Positions 7,906-15,942 of a DNA stretch of 64,000 nt are shown here, piece by piece. The translations under genes and the position numbers were made by a program. Location of the stretch: NCBI RefSeq assembly GCF_000730625.1, contig NZ_BBIT01000005.1, positions 186,001 to 250,000 of the forward strand, read 5' to 3'. Each line of letters opens with the position of its first letter. The first letter of the stretch is position 1. Source of the DNA: Pseudomonas oryzihabitans NBRC 102199 (GTDB lineage: Bacteria > Pseudomonadota > Gammaproteobacteria > Pseudomonadales > Pseudomonadaceae). The notes beneath the pieces were generated by a model that was not told the DNA's origin, did no database searches, and saw only the letters and a program-made list of their open reading frames with translations.

Positions 7906-8540
7906 ACCACCAGATCCGCCCGCGCCCGGTCGCCGTCGATCAGTCGTGCATTAGGCTCATCGGTGCTTTCCACCCAGGCTTCGGCGTCCGCACGGCTGCG
8001 GCCAAAGTGCATGTGGCGGGCGACCAGCCGTTCGCGACGCTCTTCAGGATCGACACGCACATACCAGCACTCGTCGAACACCTCGGCGACATCGCTCCAG
8101 GGCGCCTGGGTCAAGAGCAGGTAGTTGCCCTCGCTGATCACCAGCTGGGTCTCGGCGTGGACCGGAATGGCATTGGCGATGGGCTCTTCGATCTCGCGAT
8201 TGAACAGCGGCGCATAGACGGTCTCGCCGGCCACCGGCGCCTTCAGCCGCTGCAGCAGGGCGCGATAGCCGCGGGCGTCGAAGGTGTCCGGCGCGCCCTT
8301 GCGCTGGGCGCGGCCCAGACGCGCCAGCTCGCGATTGGCCAGGTGATAGCCGTCCATGGGCACCACCACGGCGCGCTCGCCGAGCGCTGCGGCCAAGAGT
8401 TCAGCGACGGTCGACTTGCCCGCGCCGGGAGTACCGGCGATACCCAGCAGGCGACGTCCACCCTGGGCCAGCAGCGCCTCGGCGCGGGCCAGGAGTTCAG
8501 CGGGGAGTTGCAGGCCCTCGACCGGACGCTGACTGCTCAT
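7869..8540 (-). CDS. P-loop nucleoside/nucleotide kinase family protein (FrcK/YggC-like)
   Basis: The start ATG at 8540 (MSSQRPVEGLQ) follows a G-rich ribosome site; an upstream in-frame extension reads poorly. The 223-residue protein has Walker A GTPGAGKST at about residue 36, then VVVPMDGYHLANREL, KGAPDTFDARGY and ISEGNYLLL. These are hallmarks of the pantothenate/uridine-kinase-like family that phosphorylates small sugars or nucleosides. A late RHMHFGRSRADAEAWV forms the lid region. The substrate cannot be read from the sequence. The gene stands alone; the AraC fragment overlaps its 3' end on the other strand. Confidence 0.8.
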   Translation of the reverse strand: MSSQRPVEGLQLPAELLARAEALLAQGGRRLLGIAGTPGAGKSTVAELLAAALGERAVVVPMDGYHLANRELARLGRAQRKGAPDTFDARGYRALLQRLKAPVAGETVYAPLFNREIEEPIANAIPVHAETQLVISEGNYLLLTQAPWSDVAEVFDECWYVRVDPEERRERLVARHMHFGRSRADAEAWVESTDEPNARLIDGDRARADLVVEWRDGAAAGKA

Positions 8541-8813
8541 GCCGGCACCCCCGGCAGCGCAAGGATGGAAATGGCAGGCAGGCACAGGAGAGCGGTCATG
8601 GCGGAGGTTCCGGCAGTGGGGATCGCGGCACGCTAGCACCCAGCGGAGCTGGTCGTCGACTCGGCGCCGGCATGGTCGGAAAGCCATCACAGTCTGCAGC
8701 CCGGCGAGCCGATACCGGCTGCTCCCCCTCGGCATCCACCCGGCGCTCTCGTACACTCCGCCTCCTATCGGCCGCGCGCCGCCGTGAGCCTCATACAAAA
8801 GGATTTGGTCACC

Positions 8814-10274
8814 ATGAAGAAACCGCTACTTACCACCCTCGCCGGTGTGGCCCTGGTCGCCGTCGGCACAGCCGTGGGTGGCGCCTGGTACACCGGCACT
8901 CGGCTGGAAGGCGAATTGCGCCAGGCCGCGAGCCAGGCCCAGCTGGCTCTGCAGGCGCAACTCCCCGAGTACCCCTTGCAGCTCCAGCTGGTCGAGTTGC
9001 AGCGGGGTATCTTCAGCAGCACCGCCACCTTCAGTCTGAGCGTACAGGCCGAGGATCGGCCGCCCGTAGAGGTGCTGCGGGTGCTCGACAACATCCAGCA
9101 TGGCCCCCTCCCCCTGACCCGCCTTAAGTCCCTGCAGTTGGCGCCGGTCATGGCGGTCAACCGCTTCACCCTGGCGCGCACGCCGGTCACGGCCGATCTC
9201 TTCACCCTGGCCAAGGGCGCCGAACCTGTACAGCTCGACGCCACCCTGGGCTACGACCGCGCGGTGGATGGCGGTCTCGCCCTGGCCGCCCTGCACGTGG
9301 ACCAGCCCCAGGGCGCGGTGGCCTTCTCCGGCCTGACTGCCACCTTCAATACCGACATGGAAGCCAGTCGGCTGCGCCTGGACAGCACCGTCGGGCAATT
9401 CAGCCTTAATGTGCGCACGCCGGATGGCTGGGCCAAGCTGGAGACCGAAGGCTTCGGCCTGACCGGCGACAACCGTCGCAATGCCGATGGCTTCTGGCTT
9501 GGTCCAGGGCAGCTGCGTCTCGGCCGCCTGCTGTTGGCCATGCCCGGTAAGCCCGCAGTCGAGCTGCGGGATCTGCAGATTCAGGGCGACACCCGGCAAC
9601 AGGGCCAGCAACTGGCAGGTACGCTCAACGCGAGCCTCAGTCAGCTTAATATCGCCGGCCAGACCCTGGGCAAGGCGACCCTGAGCAGTCACTACAGCAA
9701 TCTCGACAGCCCGGCCCTGGCTCAGCTCAATGCCCTGCTGCAGCACCTGCAGCTGGATACCGAGCAAGGTCTCGACCCCACCACCCAGGCTACCCTGCAG
9801 CAGCATCTCGGCGATGTGCTCGCCGCGCGTCCCCAGCTGGTGGTGGATGATCTGCGTCTCGACACCCCAGGCGGCAGCAACCACCTGCGCCTGGACCTGA
9901 CCCTGGCCAAGCCGGCGACCTACGATCTGCCGCCCGAGCAACTCGCGGCCCAGATGCTGGCCGGTCTCGATGCGCGCCTGTCGGTCGCGCGGGGCAGCCT
10001 GGTGGATGGCGTGCTGTTCCAGGCGGGCGCCCAGCGCACCCAGCCGGCCATGCAGCAGCAGGCTCAGGCCACCGCCGAAGCGCTGGCCGGCATCGGCCTG
10101 AACAGCGGCCTGCTCAAGGCTGAAGGCGAGGATCTGGTGGCTACCCTGAATTACAGCGCTGGGCGGCTGCTGCTCAACGGCCAGGAAGTCCCGCCAGAAC
10201 AGCTGCTGGCCTTGTTGGAGCGCCCGCAACCCGCGGCACCCGCCAAACCCCAGGGTAAGGCGCCGAAGCGCTAG
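8814..10274 (+). CDS. YdgA family (DUF945) exported protein
   Basis: The ATG at 8814 follows AAGGA (8799-8803). The 486-residue protein begins with a membrane anchor or uncleaved signal (about residues 5-27, LLTTLAGVALVAVGTAVGGA). A long, beta-rich periplasmic region follows, typical of DUF945/YdgA, and it ends in a Pro/Ala/Lys tail. YdgA relatives are inner-membrane-anchored periplasmic proteins of unclear function, probably in envelope maintenance. The gene is monocistronic and faces the DUF4105 gene across a double inverted repeat. Family assignment is from overall pattern and length. Confidence 0.75.
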   Translation: MKKPLLTTLAGVALVAVGTAVGGAWYTGTRLEGELRQAASQAQLALQAQLPEYPLQLQLVELQRGIFSSTATFSLSVQAEDRPPVEVLRVLDNIQHGPLPLTRLKSLQLAPVMAVNRFTLARTPVTADLFTLAKGAEPVQLDATLGYDRAVDGGLALAALHVDQPQGAVAFSGLTATFNTDMEASRLRLDSTVGQFSLNVRTPDGWAKLETEGFGLTGDNRRNADGFWLGPGQLRLGRLLLAMPGKPAVELRDLQIQGDTRQQGQQLAGTLNASLSQLNIAGQTLGKATLSSHYSNLDSPALAQLNALLQHLQLDTEQGLDPTTQATLQQHLGDVLAARPQLVVDDLRLDTPGGSNHLRLDLTLAKPATYDLPPEQLAAQMLAGLDARLSVARGSLVDGVLFQAGAQRTQPAMQQQAQATAEALAGIGLNSGLLKAEGEDLVATLNYSAGRLLLNGQEVPPEQLLALLERPQPAAPAKPQGKAPKR

Positions 10275-10288
10275 CGGATGCTTGGGCT

Positions 10289-10370
10289 GTTGGGCTTCGG
10301 CGATAGAGCCGCCTCAATTCAACCTACGTCACCAATCTCGTAGGTTGAATTGAGCAACGCGAAGCCCAAC
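10289..10370. repeat. Nested inverted repeat between convergent genes (REP-like/bidirectional terminator)
   Basis: A perfect 16-bp inner hairpin (CTCAATTCAACCTACG at 10313-10328 with its complement at 10339-10354) sits inside an 11-bp outer pair (GTTGGGCTTCG at 10289-10299 and its complement at 10360-10370). Such nested palindromes between convergent genes are common in Pseudomonas and may stabilise or end both mRNAs. There is no T tract. Confidence 0.7.
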
Positions 10371-10382
10371 GCTTTAACCGCC

Positions 10383-12344
10383 TTACTTGAGCTCTAACCC
10401 GCCACTGGCCTTGTTCAGCTCACGCAGGTGCTTGCCGAGTAGGTCCAGGTTGGCTTCGGTCAGGTCCAGGCCATCGCGGGCCTCCGGCGAGAGCAGTTGG
10501 CGGACCTCGTTGTTGAGGGTGTCCCGGAGGCTGCGCAGGTGCGCTTGGCGCTTCTGGCTCTCGGCGGTCAACTGTTCCCACTCGCCCGGTTGCGGCAGGC
10601 CATAGCCGTCGGTGCCGAGCAGCTCGGCCGGACGGCTCAGGTAGCCGCTGTCCTTGAGGATCTGCTCCAGGGCGCCACCGGCCTTGCCGAAACGCGCCTT
10701 GTCCACCGCGTCCTGGCCCAGGTAGCGATCCTTGAGCTCGGTCTGCGCCTGCAGCAGCGCCCGGCGATAGGCCGCCTGCTCCAAGAGCAGCAAGGCGGCG
10801 CTGGCGCGCAGGTCGGCGCGCTGGAACTGCTCGCGACGCTGCTGCGGAGTCAGTGCCAGCCAGGCCTCGACATCCGCCTGGGGCAGCTTCAGGCGCTCTC
10901 GGGCCACCTTGAACATCGCCTGGAAGCGCTCGCGGAAGCTGTCGAAGCGATAGCCCAGCCGCAGCGCCTCACGTGGATCGTCTAGCACCGAGGTGTCCAC
11001 CAGGTCCTTGAACCTCAGCGCATCCATCAACCCAGTGGGGGTGATGACATCGAGCTGGGCATCGGCCAGGCGCGGCACCCCGTCGTGCAGCAGCTTGAAG
11101 GTCTCCACCGCGCAGTTGTTGGTCACGAAGTAGTACTGGCCGTCATAGCTCCAGTGCACCTGGGCGGTTCGCTCGAGGAAGTCGGCGATCTCCGGACGGG
11201 TCAGCTTGAGCGGCACGGATTGCAGGCCGCGCAGCTCCACCTTGGTGTACTCGTCCACCACCTGGGCCAGGGGCAGCACGAACAGCCGCGACGGATAGGA
11301 GCCGGTCAGGCCGCGCCAGCTGGAGAGCTGGACGTCGTTGACGAAGGCGCGGAACGACAGCACCAGGTGGTATTGCAGATCCAGTCGGCAATCCGGGCCA
11401 CGCGGCCGGCCGGGCGCGCAGACCACCAGGCGCAGCATGCTGTGCCCCCAGCGGCTCATGACCTTCTCGTTGCCCTCGGCCAGCAGGTAGTCCACCGCAT
11501 AGACCCGCTCCGGATCGAGCCAGCCCAGGGGCGCCTCGCCGAAGTCGTTGCCGGCGTTGAGATAGGGATAGCGCCCCGGACAGGCATCGTGCTCGGGCGA
11601 CCAGCCGAAGTGCTCGGCGAAGTAGCGCTGCAGCGCCGGCCGCCGGCAGGCGTAGCTGGGGTCGAGCAGGAAGTACTCCATGTTCACCGCCACGAATTCC
11701 TTCGGGTTGGTGACTTCATAGAGATCGGGACTGCGGGCGATGAAGAGATTCTTGGACTCGCGATTGCCGTGCTTGCGGGTCTTCACCTGCCAGCCTGCCA
11801 GGTCCAGCAGCCGTGGATCGTCGGACAGGGTATAGCTGCGCCCGGCCTGGCCCTGGCATTTCACCGGCAGCTGGTCGGAGGTCAGCCCCAGGCCGCCGCA
11901 GGAGAGGATCAGCTGGCGCTGCGCGGGCGTCCAGACGCGCTCGCGGTCATAGAAGTGGGTCAGCTCGTGCAGCACCGTGGCCAGCAGCTCGCGGTGCTGG
12001 GTGCCATGGGGCCGGCCGGTCTGGATGCGGGTGTCGCTGCCGTCGACCAGGCTGGGCAGCAGGCGGCGATTGAGCAGCAGATTGCGCCGATCCGCTTCGC
12101 CATAGGCCTCTTCCAGCAGCTCGCTGCTCCAGCGCACCGGGATGCGCTCGTCCAGCGCCGCCTTGAATCTGGGTGGCAGCAGGGCCTGGCCTTCATCCAG
12201 CAGTTGCTGGGTCGCCTGGATCTGCGCGGGCGTCAGGCCCTGGGTATCGAGTTCGAGGTGCAGGGCGGCCTGGGCCCCACCGAGAGCCAGGCCGGCCGCG
12301 AGGCCGGCCAGCCACTGCCGCAGCCGGCCGGCGCGGTTCTTCAC
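10383..12344 (-). CDS. DUF4105-domain periplasmic protein with HExxH-like site
   Basis: This 653-residue protein starts at GTG 12344, overlapping the previous TGA (GTGA). It has a signal peptide (about residues 1-26, GLALGGAQA). The region around residue 125 has TVLHELTHFYDRERVW, an HELTH zinc-protease-like motif. A central part (WGHSMLRLVVCAP, YHLVLSFRAFVND, NCAVETFKLL) matches the DUF4105/Lnb N-terminal periplasmic domain, with conserved His, Asn and Cys. The C-terminal third is helical. Co-transcription with three DUF2388 genes suggests a shared envelope role. The biochemical activity is unknown; a peptidase or amidase is a reasonable guess from HELTH and the NCA motif. Confidence 0.8.
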   Translation of the reverse strand: MKNRAGRLRQWLAGLAAGLALGGAQAALHLELDTQGLTPAQIQATQQLLDEGQALLPPRFKAALDERIPVRWSSELLEEAYGEADRRNLLLNRRLLPSLVDGSDTRIQTGRPHGTQHRELLATVLHELTHFYDRERVWTPAQRQLILSCGGLGLTSDQLPVKCQGQAGRSYTLSDDPRLLDLAGWQVKTRKHGNRESKNLFIARSPDLYEVTNPKEFVAVNMEYFLLDPSYACRRPALQRYFAEHFGWSPEHDACPGRYPYLNAGNDFGEAPLGWLDPERVYAVDYLLAEGNEKVMSRWGHSMLRLVVCAPGRPRGPDCRLDLQYHLVLSFRAFVNDVQLSSWRGLTGSYPSRLFVLPLAQVVDEYTKVELRGLQSVPLKLTRPEIADFLERTAQVHWSYDGQYYFVTNNCAVETFKLLHDGVPRLADAQLDVITPTGLMDALRFKDLVDTSVLDDPREALRLGYRFDSFRERFQAMFKVARERLKLPQADVEAWLALTPQQRREQFQRADLRASAALLLLEQAAYRRALLQAQTELKDRYLGQDAVDKARFGKAGGALEQILKDSGYLSRPAELLGTDGYGLPQPGEWEQLTAESQKRQAHLRSLRDTLNNEVRQLLSPEARDGLDLTEANLDLLGKHLRELNKASGGLELK

Positions 12345-12661
12345 AGTGCCAGGATGGCCTGGGCCAGCTGCAGGTCGTTGGCCTGGCGCGCGGCCGGGAA
12401 CTGGTCGCGCAGGCTGCGGAAGGCTTCTTCCAGCTGGACGCCACGGATGTCGCCGTCGGTGGCGACAAAGCTGGCGGCATCGCCGCGCGCGGCCTGGATC
12501 ATCTTGGCGTCGCGGATGGAGGTGGTGGTATCGGAGGTGAAGTCGATGCTGCGCTGCAGCGCCCGCACCACGATGTTACTGGTGGCCACCAGGGTCTGGG
12601 CCTGAGCCAGGCTCGAAACGCCCAGGGTCAGGGCAGCGGCGATAAGCAGGGAACGGCGCAT
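12341..12661 (-). CDS. DUF2388 small exported protein, paralogue 3 of 3
   Basis: This 106-residue protein has a signal peptide (about residues 1-22, SSLAQAQ). The mature part is of DUF2388 type: TLVATSNIVVRALQRSIDFT, then the family core DAASFVATDGDIRGVQLEEA and a C-terminal LQLAQAILAL. It overlaps the DUF4105 start by four bases, so the pair is translationally coupled. Two more paralogues lie upstream on the same strand. The function of the family is unknown; these are probably small periplasmic proteins. Confidence 0.85.
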   Translation of the reverse strand: MRRSLLIAAALTLGVSSLAQAQTLVATSNIVVRALQRSIDFTSDTTTSIRDAKMIQAARGDAASFVATDGDIRGVQLEEAFRSLRDQFPAARQANDLQLAQAILAL

Positions 12662-12695
12662 GGATACTCCAGGGATGTCACGGAATTGAAACGGA

Positions 12696-12995
12696 CTACT
12701 GACTCAGAATCGCCTGGGCGAGTTCCCGGTCGGAGGCGTGCAGTGCCGGATCGGCTGCGCGCAGGGCGCGGAGGGTTTCCTCCAGCTGAGCACCGCGCAG
12801 GGCGCCGTCGGTGGCGACGAAGGCCGCGGCATCGTCACGCGCCGCCAGGACCAGCTTGTTCTGGAAGGGGCCAGTGGTGAGCTGGCTGGTGCCGTAGATG
12901 GTCTTCACCAGACCCTCGGTGGTGGAGTCGAACGCCAGGACCGGCGTGGCGAGACAGAGGCCGAGCAACAGCGCGGCAGAACGACGGATATGCAT
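12696..12995 (-). CDS. DUF2388 small exported protein, paralogue 2 of 3
   Basis: This 99-residue protein has a signal peptide (MHIRRSAALLLGLCLATPVLA). The DUF2388 core is DDAAAFVATDGALRGAQLEE and the tail is RELAQAILSQ. Compared with its neighbours it carries a GTSQLTTGPFQNKLVLAARD stretch before the core. It lies 34 bases upstream of paralogue 3 and 100 bases downstream of paralogue 1, all on the minus strand, so one transcript is likely. Function unknown. Confidence 0.85.
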   Translation of the reverse strand: MHIRRSAALLLGLCLATPVLAFDSTTEGLVKTIYGTSQLTTGPFQNKLVLAARDDAAAFVATDGALRGAQLEETLRALRAADPALHASDRELAQAILSQ

Positions 12996-13095
12996 GGATG
13001 ACGACCCTCCGGTGGCAGATGGTCGCCAAGGCTAACGCAGCCCCCCGCTCCGGGCTAGCAGCCACGGGGTACGGGGGGTATCGCGGTGTTGCGCG

Positions 13096-13416
13096 TCAGA
13101 TGGCGAGAATCGCCTGGGCCAGCTGGTCATCGCTGGCCTGCCGCAGTTCGGGCGCCTGACTGCGCAGGTGGTCCAGCGCCGCTTCCAGGCGTACGCCGCG
13201 GATGTCGCCGGCGCTGCCGACGTAGGTGGCCGCATCGTCACGGGCTTCCTGGACCAGCTTGTCGTTCTTGAAGGAGCCGGTGATGGACGAGGTGGTGTCC
13301 GAGGTCGCATCGATGGCGTTGACGATGATGTCGGTGGTGACATAGAAGCTCGACGCCGAGGCGGCGGTGGACAGGCAGAACAGCGCCGCGGCGGCGCCCA
13401 GGTGCAGGGTTTTCAT
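13096..13416 (-). CDS. DUF2388 small exported protein, paralogue 1 of 3
   Basis: This 106-residue protein has a signal peptide (about residues 1-21, STAASA). After FYVTTDIIVNAIDATSDTTS comes ITGSFKNDKLVQEARDDAAT, then the family segment with GDIRGVRLEAALDHL and the tail DQLAQAILAI. It is the first of three tandem DUF2388 genes leading to the DUF4105 gene. Start ATG 13416 follows a GGAG site (GGGAGTCCCCC read on the minus strand). Function unknown. Confidence 0.85.
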   Translation of the reverse strand: MKTLHLGAAAALFCLSTAASASSFYVTTDIIVNAIDATSDTTSSITGSFKNDKLVQEARDDAATYVGSAGDIRGVRLEAALDHLRSQAPELRQASDDQLAQAILAI

Positions 13417-13489
13417 GGGGGACTCCCGTCTGGATAGGCCTGAGTGAGACTACCGTCAGCCCGAGGAAGTCGCATCCCGGCGCAGATTT

Positions 13490-13699
13490 TCACTCCCGCC
13501 AGAAGGGTTTGTCGCCTTCCCGCCGCTGATCCGCCAGATTCAGACCCAGATCGCCCAGCGCCCGGCCGTCCAGCTGCTGCAATTGCCGCCGGCCCAGGGC
13601 ACGCAGGCGCCAGCGGACGAGCAGCGCGAACAGGGCGCGGCATCCGCGCCGAGGGGAGACCGAGCGGGCAATGGCACTGTCGGGCGAAAGGCGATCCAT
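13490..13699 (-). CDS. DUF1127 small basic protein
   Basis: This 69-residue, Arg-rich protein contains the DUF1127 motif. A basic helix (RWRLRALGRRQLQQLDGRAL) is followed by DLGLNLADQRREGDKPFWRE, matching the family consensus LdDrtLaDIGLsRsdi...KPFWR. Small DUF1127 proteins can bind RNA and influence phosphate, nitrogen or carbon metabolism in other proteobacteria, but the role here is unknown. It lies upstream of the DUF2388 cluster on the same strand with a 73-base gap. It has its own candidate promoter at 13772-13799. Confidence 0.8.
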   Translation of the reverse strand: MDRLSPDSAIARSVSPRRGCRALFALLVRWRLRALGRRQLQQLDGRALGDLGLNLADQRREGDKPFWRE

Positions 13700-13771
13700 G
13701 GCGATATCCAGCGAAGCGGCAGAGGAGACTCAGCTTCGCCGCTGACGTGGAACCAGACCACTTACAGCTAA

Positions 13772-13799
13772 AGAATACTGTATCCGTACAAAATTCCAA
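13772..13799 (-). promoter_or_regulatory. Candidate sigma-70 promoter for the DUF1127 gene
   Basis: On the minus strand TTGGAA (13799-13794) and TATTCT (13777-13772) are separated by 16 bp, about 75 bases upstream of the start codon, in a locally AT-rich patch. The match is moderate. Confidence 0.4.
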
Positions 13800-13960
13800 A
13801 TCTCGGATCTGTACCTGTCACTCCTGTCCGAACCACTCTGGCACGGCTCACTGCGCCGGTCGGACGGGATACGGCTGTATCACCTGCCTGCGGCGTATGC
13901 CTGATCTGTCCGAGTCGCTACAATCGAGGCTTTCAGCGCCCATCCGCGAGAGGCACCGCC

Positions 13961-14914
13961 ATGAGCTTCAAAGTTTTCGTCGACGGCCAGGAAGGCACCA
14001 CCGGCCTGCGTCTGCTGGACTACCTGACCGGCCGTTCGGACATCGAACTGCTGCGCATCGACGAGAGCAAGCGCAAGGATCCGGCCGAGCGTGCGCGCTT
14101 CCTCAATGCCGCCGACGTGGCCTTCCTCTGCCTGCCCGATGCCGCCTCCCGCGAAGCGGTCAGCCTGGTGACCAATCCCAACACCTGCATCATCGACGCC
14201 AGCACCGCCTTCCGCACCGACAGCAGCTGGACCTACGGCCTGCCGGAACTGGCGGCCGGTCAGCGCGAAGCGCTGCGCGCCAGCAAGCGCATCGCCAACC
14301 CCGGTTGCCACGCCACCGCCTTCATCCTGCTGGCCCGGCCGCTGGTGGATGCCGGTCTGCTGGCCCCGGACACCCCGCTGTCGGCCTTTTCCCTGACCGG
14401 CTACAGCGGTGGCGGCAAGCAGATGATCGCCGCCTACGAAGCCGGCGGCGATGCGCGCCTGCTGAGTCCGCGCCCCTATGCCATGGGCCAGGGCCACAAG
14501 CACCTGCCGGAAATGCGCGTGCAGAGCGGTCTGGCCGCCGCGCCGGTGTTCAGCCCCATCGTCGGCCCCTTCCTCAAGGGCCTGGCGGTGACCATTCCGC
14601 TGCATGCCAGCCAGCTGCGCCCGGGCACCACCGCTGCCGACCTGCAGGCGGCGCTGGCCCGTCACTATGACGGCGAAGCCTTCATTCGGGTGGCCCCGGT
14701 GGCCGCCGAGGAGGAGCTGGACAATGGCTTCTTCGACGTCCAGGCCAGCAACGACACCAACCGCGCCGATCTCTTCGTCTATGGCAATGCCGAGCGGATG
14801 ACGCTGGTGGCGCGCCTGGACAACCTGGGCAAGGGCGCGGCAGGTGCTGCGGTCCAGTGCATGAACGTGCACCTGGGCGCCGACGAGGGTCTGGGGCTCG
14901 CCAGCGGCCGCTAG
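13961..14914 (+). CDS. argC: N-acetyl-gamma-glutamyl-phosphate reductase, short (type 2) form
   Basis: This 317-residue NADPH-dependent enzyme of arginine synthesis reduces N-acetylglutamyl phosphate to the semialdehyde in the cytosol. The N-terminal Rossmann part contains [16 protein letters not shown]. The catalytic Cys lies in [12 protein letters not shown] (about residue 113), and the downstream [10 protein letters not shown] segment and the conserved [10 protein letters not shown] are present. Its length fits the type 2 ArgC of about 310 residues rather than the 345-residue type 1. A possible -10 TACAAT lies at 13919-13924. It precedes the sRNA and engB, where I would expect polA in other Pseudomonas. 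Confidence 0.92.
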   Translation: MSFKVFVDGQEGTTGLRLLDYLTGRSDIELLRIDESKRKDPAERARFLNAADVAFLCLPDAASREAVSLVTNPNTCIIDASTAFRTDSSWTYGLPELAAGQREALRASKRIANPGCHATAFILLARPLVDAGLLAPDTPLSAFSLTGYSGGGKQMIAAYEAGGDARLLSPRPYAMGQGHKHLPEMRVQSGLAAAPVFSPIVGPFLKGLAVTIPLHASQLRPGTTAADLQAALARHYDGEAFIRVAPVAAEEELDNGFFDVQASNDTNRADLFVYGNAERMTLVARLDNLGKGAAGAAVQCMNVHLGADEGLGLASGR

Positions 14915-14945
14915 TCAGGGCGCCGGCTTTCTGCTCGGACGGGGC

Positions 14946-14973
14946 GAACCTTTTTCCTGGCGCCCCGTCTGAA
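14946..14973 (+). promoter_or_regulatory. Candidate AlgU (sigma-22/RpoE) promoter of the small RNA
   Basis: GAACCT (14946-14951), 16 bp, then TCTGAA (14968-14973) closely resembles the AlgU consensus GAACTT-N16/17-TCnnA. The predicted transcript start near 14979-14982 gives an RNA of about 125 nt ending at the terminator. ErsA of P. aeruginosa is reported to be AlgU-dependent, which agrees. Confidence 0.6.
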
Positions 14974-14979
14974 CTGCTG

Positions 14980-15104
14980 AACGGTTTGGATAGCCGTTCT
15001 GCTCCTTTGCTGTTTAGTGTTGGCAGATGCTGGACCCCTGCTTGGCGGTCCAGTCTTGAACTCCGGACTTCTCCCCTCCCCCGATGGAAGTCCGGAGTTT
15101 TTTT
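14980..15104 (+). ncRNA. ersA: Small RNA in the Spot 42/ErsA position (probable ErsA)
   Basis: No open frame explains this interval. It has an AlgU-like promoter, a 5' hairpin (GAACGG/CCGTTC, about 14979-14999), a middle single-stranded part and a strong intrinsic terminator whose loop is the C-rich stretch CTCCCCTCCCCCG. That loop could pair with G-rich ribosome sites. The RNA runs towards the convergent engB gene, the arrangement of E. coli spf (Spot 42) and of P. aeruginosa ersA. The predicted length of about 125 nt is close to the reported 132 nt of ErsA, an Hfq-dependent regulator of algC. The 5' end is inferred from the promoter. The upstream neighbour here is argC instead of polA. Confidence 0.7.
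15059..15104 (+). terminator. Intrinsic terminator of the small RNA
   Basis: Perfect 12-bp arms AACTCCGGACTT (15059-15070) and AAGTCCGGAGTT (15088-15099) enclose a 17-nt C-rich loop, followed by an unbroken T run to 15104. The T run overlaps the engB stop codon on the other strand. Confidence 0.9.
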
Positions 15105-15741
15105 ATGCCTCGGCGACGGGCTCGTCGAGGCCCAGCCAGCGGGCCAGCACACGCTGCGCGTCTTCCACGCCCTGACGCTTGGGCGCCGAGAACAGCTGGA
15201 TGCTGGCGGTATCGCCCCAGCCCTGGCGTACGTCGCGCTGCACCTTGAGCAGGGCATTCTTCTGGGCGCCGAAGGCCAGCTTGTCGGCCTTGGTCAGCAG
15301 GATGTGCAGCGGCATGGAGCTGGCCTGGGCCCAGTCCAGCATCAGGCGGTCGAATTCGGTCAGCGGATGGCGGATGTCCATCATCAGCACCACGCCGCTG
15401 AGCGAATTGCGGCTGCTCAGATAGGCCTCCAGGTGCTCCTGCCAGTGCTGCTTGAGCGGAATCGGCACCTTGGCGTAGCCATAGCCGGGCAGGTCCACCA
15501 GGCGCCGCTCGTCGTCGAGGCTGAAGAAGTTGAGCAGCTGGGTCCGCCCCGGCGTCTTGGAGGTACGCGCCAGATTGGCGTGGGTCAGGGTGTTGAGCGC
15601 ACTGGACTTGCCGGCGTTGGAGCGACCGGCGAAGGCCACTTCCAGGCCGCTGTCGAGCGGGCACTGATCGACCTTGGCGGCGCTGATGAGAAAAGACGCC
15701 TGCTGGCACAGACCGACGATGGGATTCTTGAAGCTGGACAT
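15103..15741 (-). CDS. engB: Ribosome biogenesis GTP-binding protein EngB (YihA/YsxC)
   Basis: This 212-residue GTPase has G1 GRSNAGKS at about residue 37, G2 region [15 protein letters not shown]3 [12 protein letters not shown]4 TKADKL and G5 FSAPKRQG. That order and the TPGRTQ signature are specific to EngB, which takes part in 50S subunit assembly. I chose ATG 15741 ([14 protein letters not shown]), the usual N-terminus of Pseudomonas homologues; upstream in-frame codons look unlike protein. It is divergent from dsbA, with about 200 bases between, and convergent with the small RNA. Confidence 0.93.
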   Translation of the reverse strand: MSSFKNPIVGLCQQASFLISAAKVDQCPLDSGLEVAFAGRSNAGKSSALNTLTHANLARTSKTPGRTQLLNFFSLDDERRLVDLPGYGYAKVPIPLKQHWQEHLEAYLSSRNSLSGVVLMMDIRHPLTEFDRLMLDWAQASSMPLHILLTKADKLAFGAQKNALLKVQRDVRQGWGDTASIQLFSAPKRQGVEDAQRVLARWLGLDEPVAEA

Positions 15742-15942
15742 GGGGGTACTCGCGAGCGCGCGGCAAAGCCAGCAGTATATCGGATGCGCCGGGCGAGAGC
15801 CGTGCCCCCGGCAACCTGAACGAAGCCTGAACATGGCCGGCCTCGGGCGCGCCGGCGACTAGGCGCGGCGATGCACCCGGCTACAATGCCCGCAATCCGT
15901 CATGCCCGGTTGGTGGGCGTGCCTTCTTCCAGGAGTAGTCCC

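Noticed and set aside
7693-8124. 143-codon open frame running from the AraC fragment into the kinase gene
   Set aside because: Only its first part is AraC-like. The rest is antisense of the kinase and Arg/Ser-rich, so it was annotated as a pseudogene fragment.
8826-10229. 467-codon minus-strand open frame opposite the YdgA gene
   Set aside because: It is antisense to the YdgA gene, Gln/Leu/Gly-rich low-complexity sequence, without a ribosome site or homologous motif.
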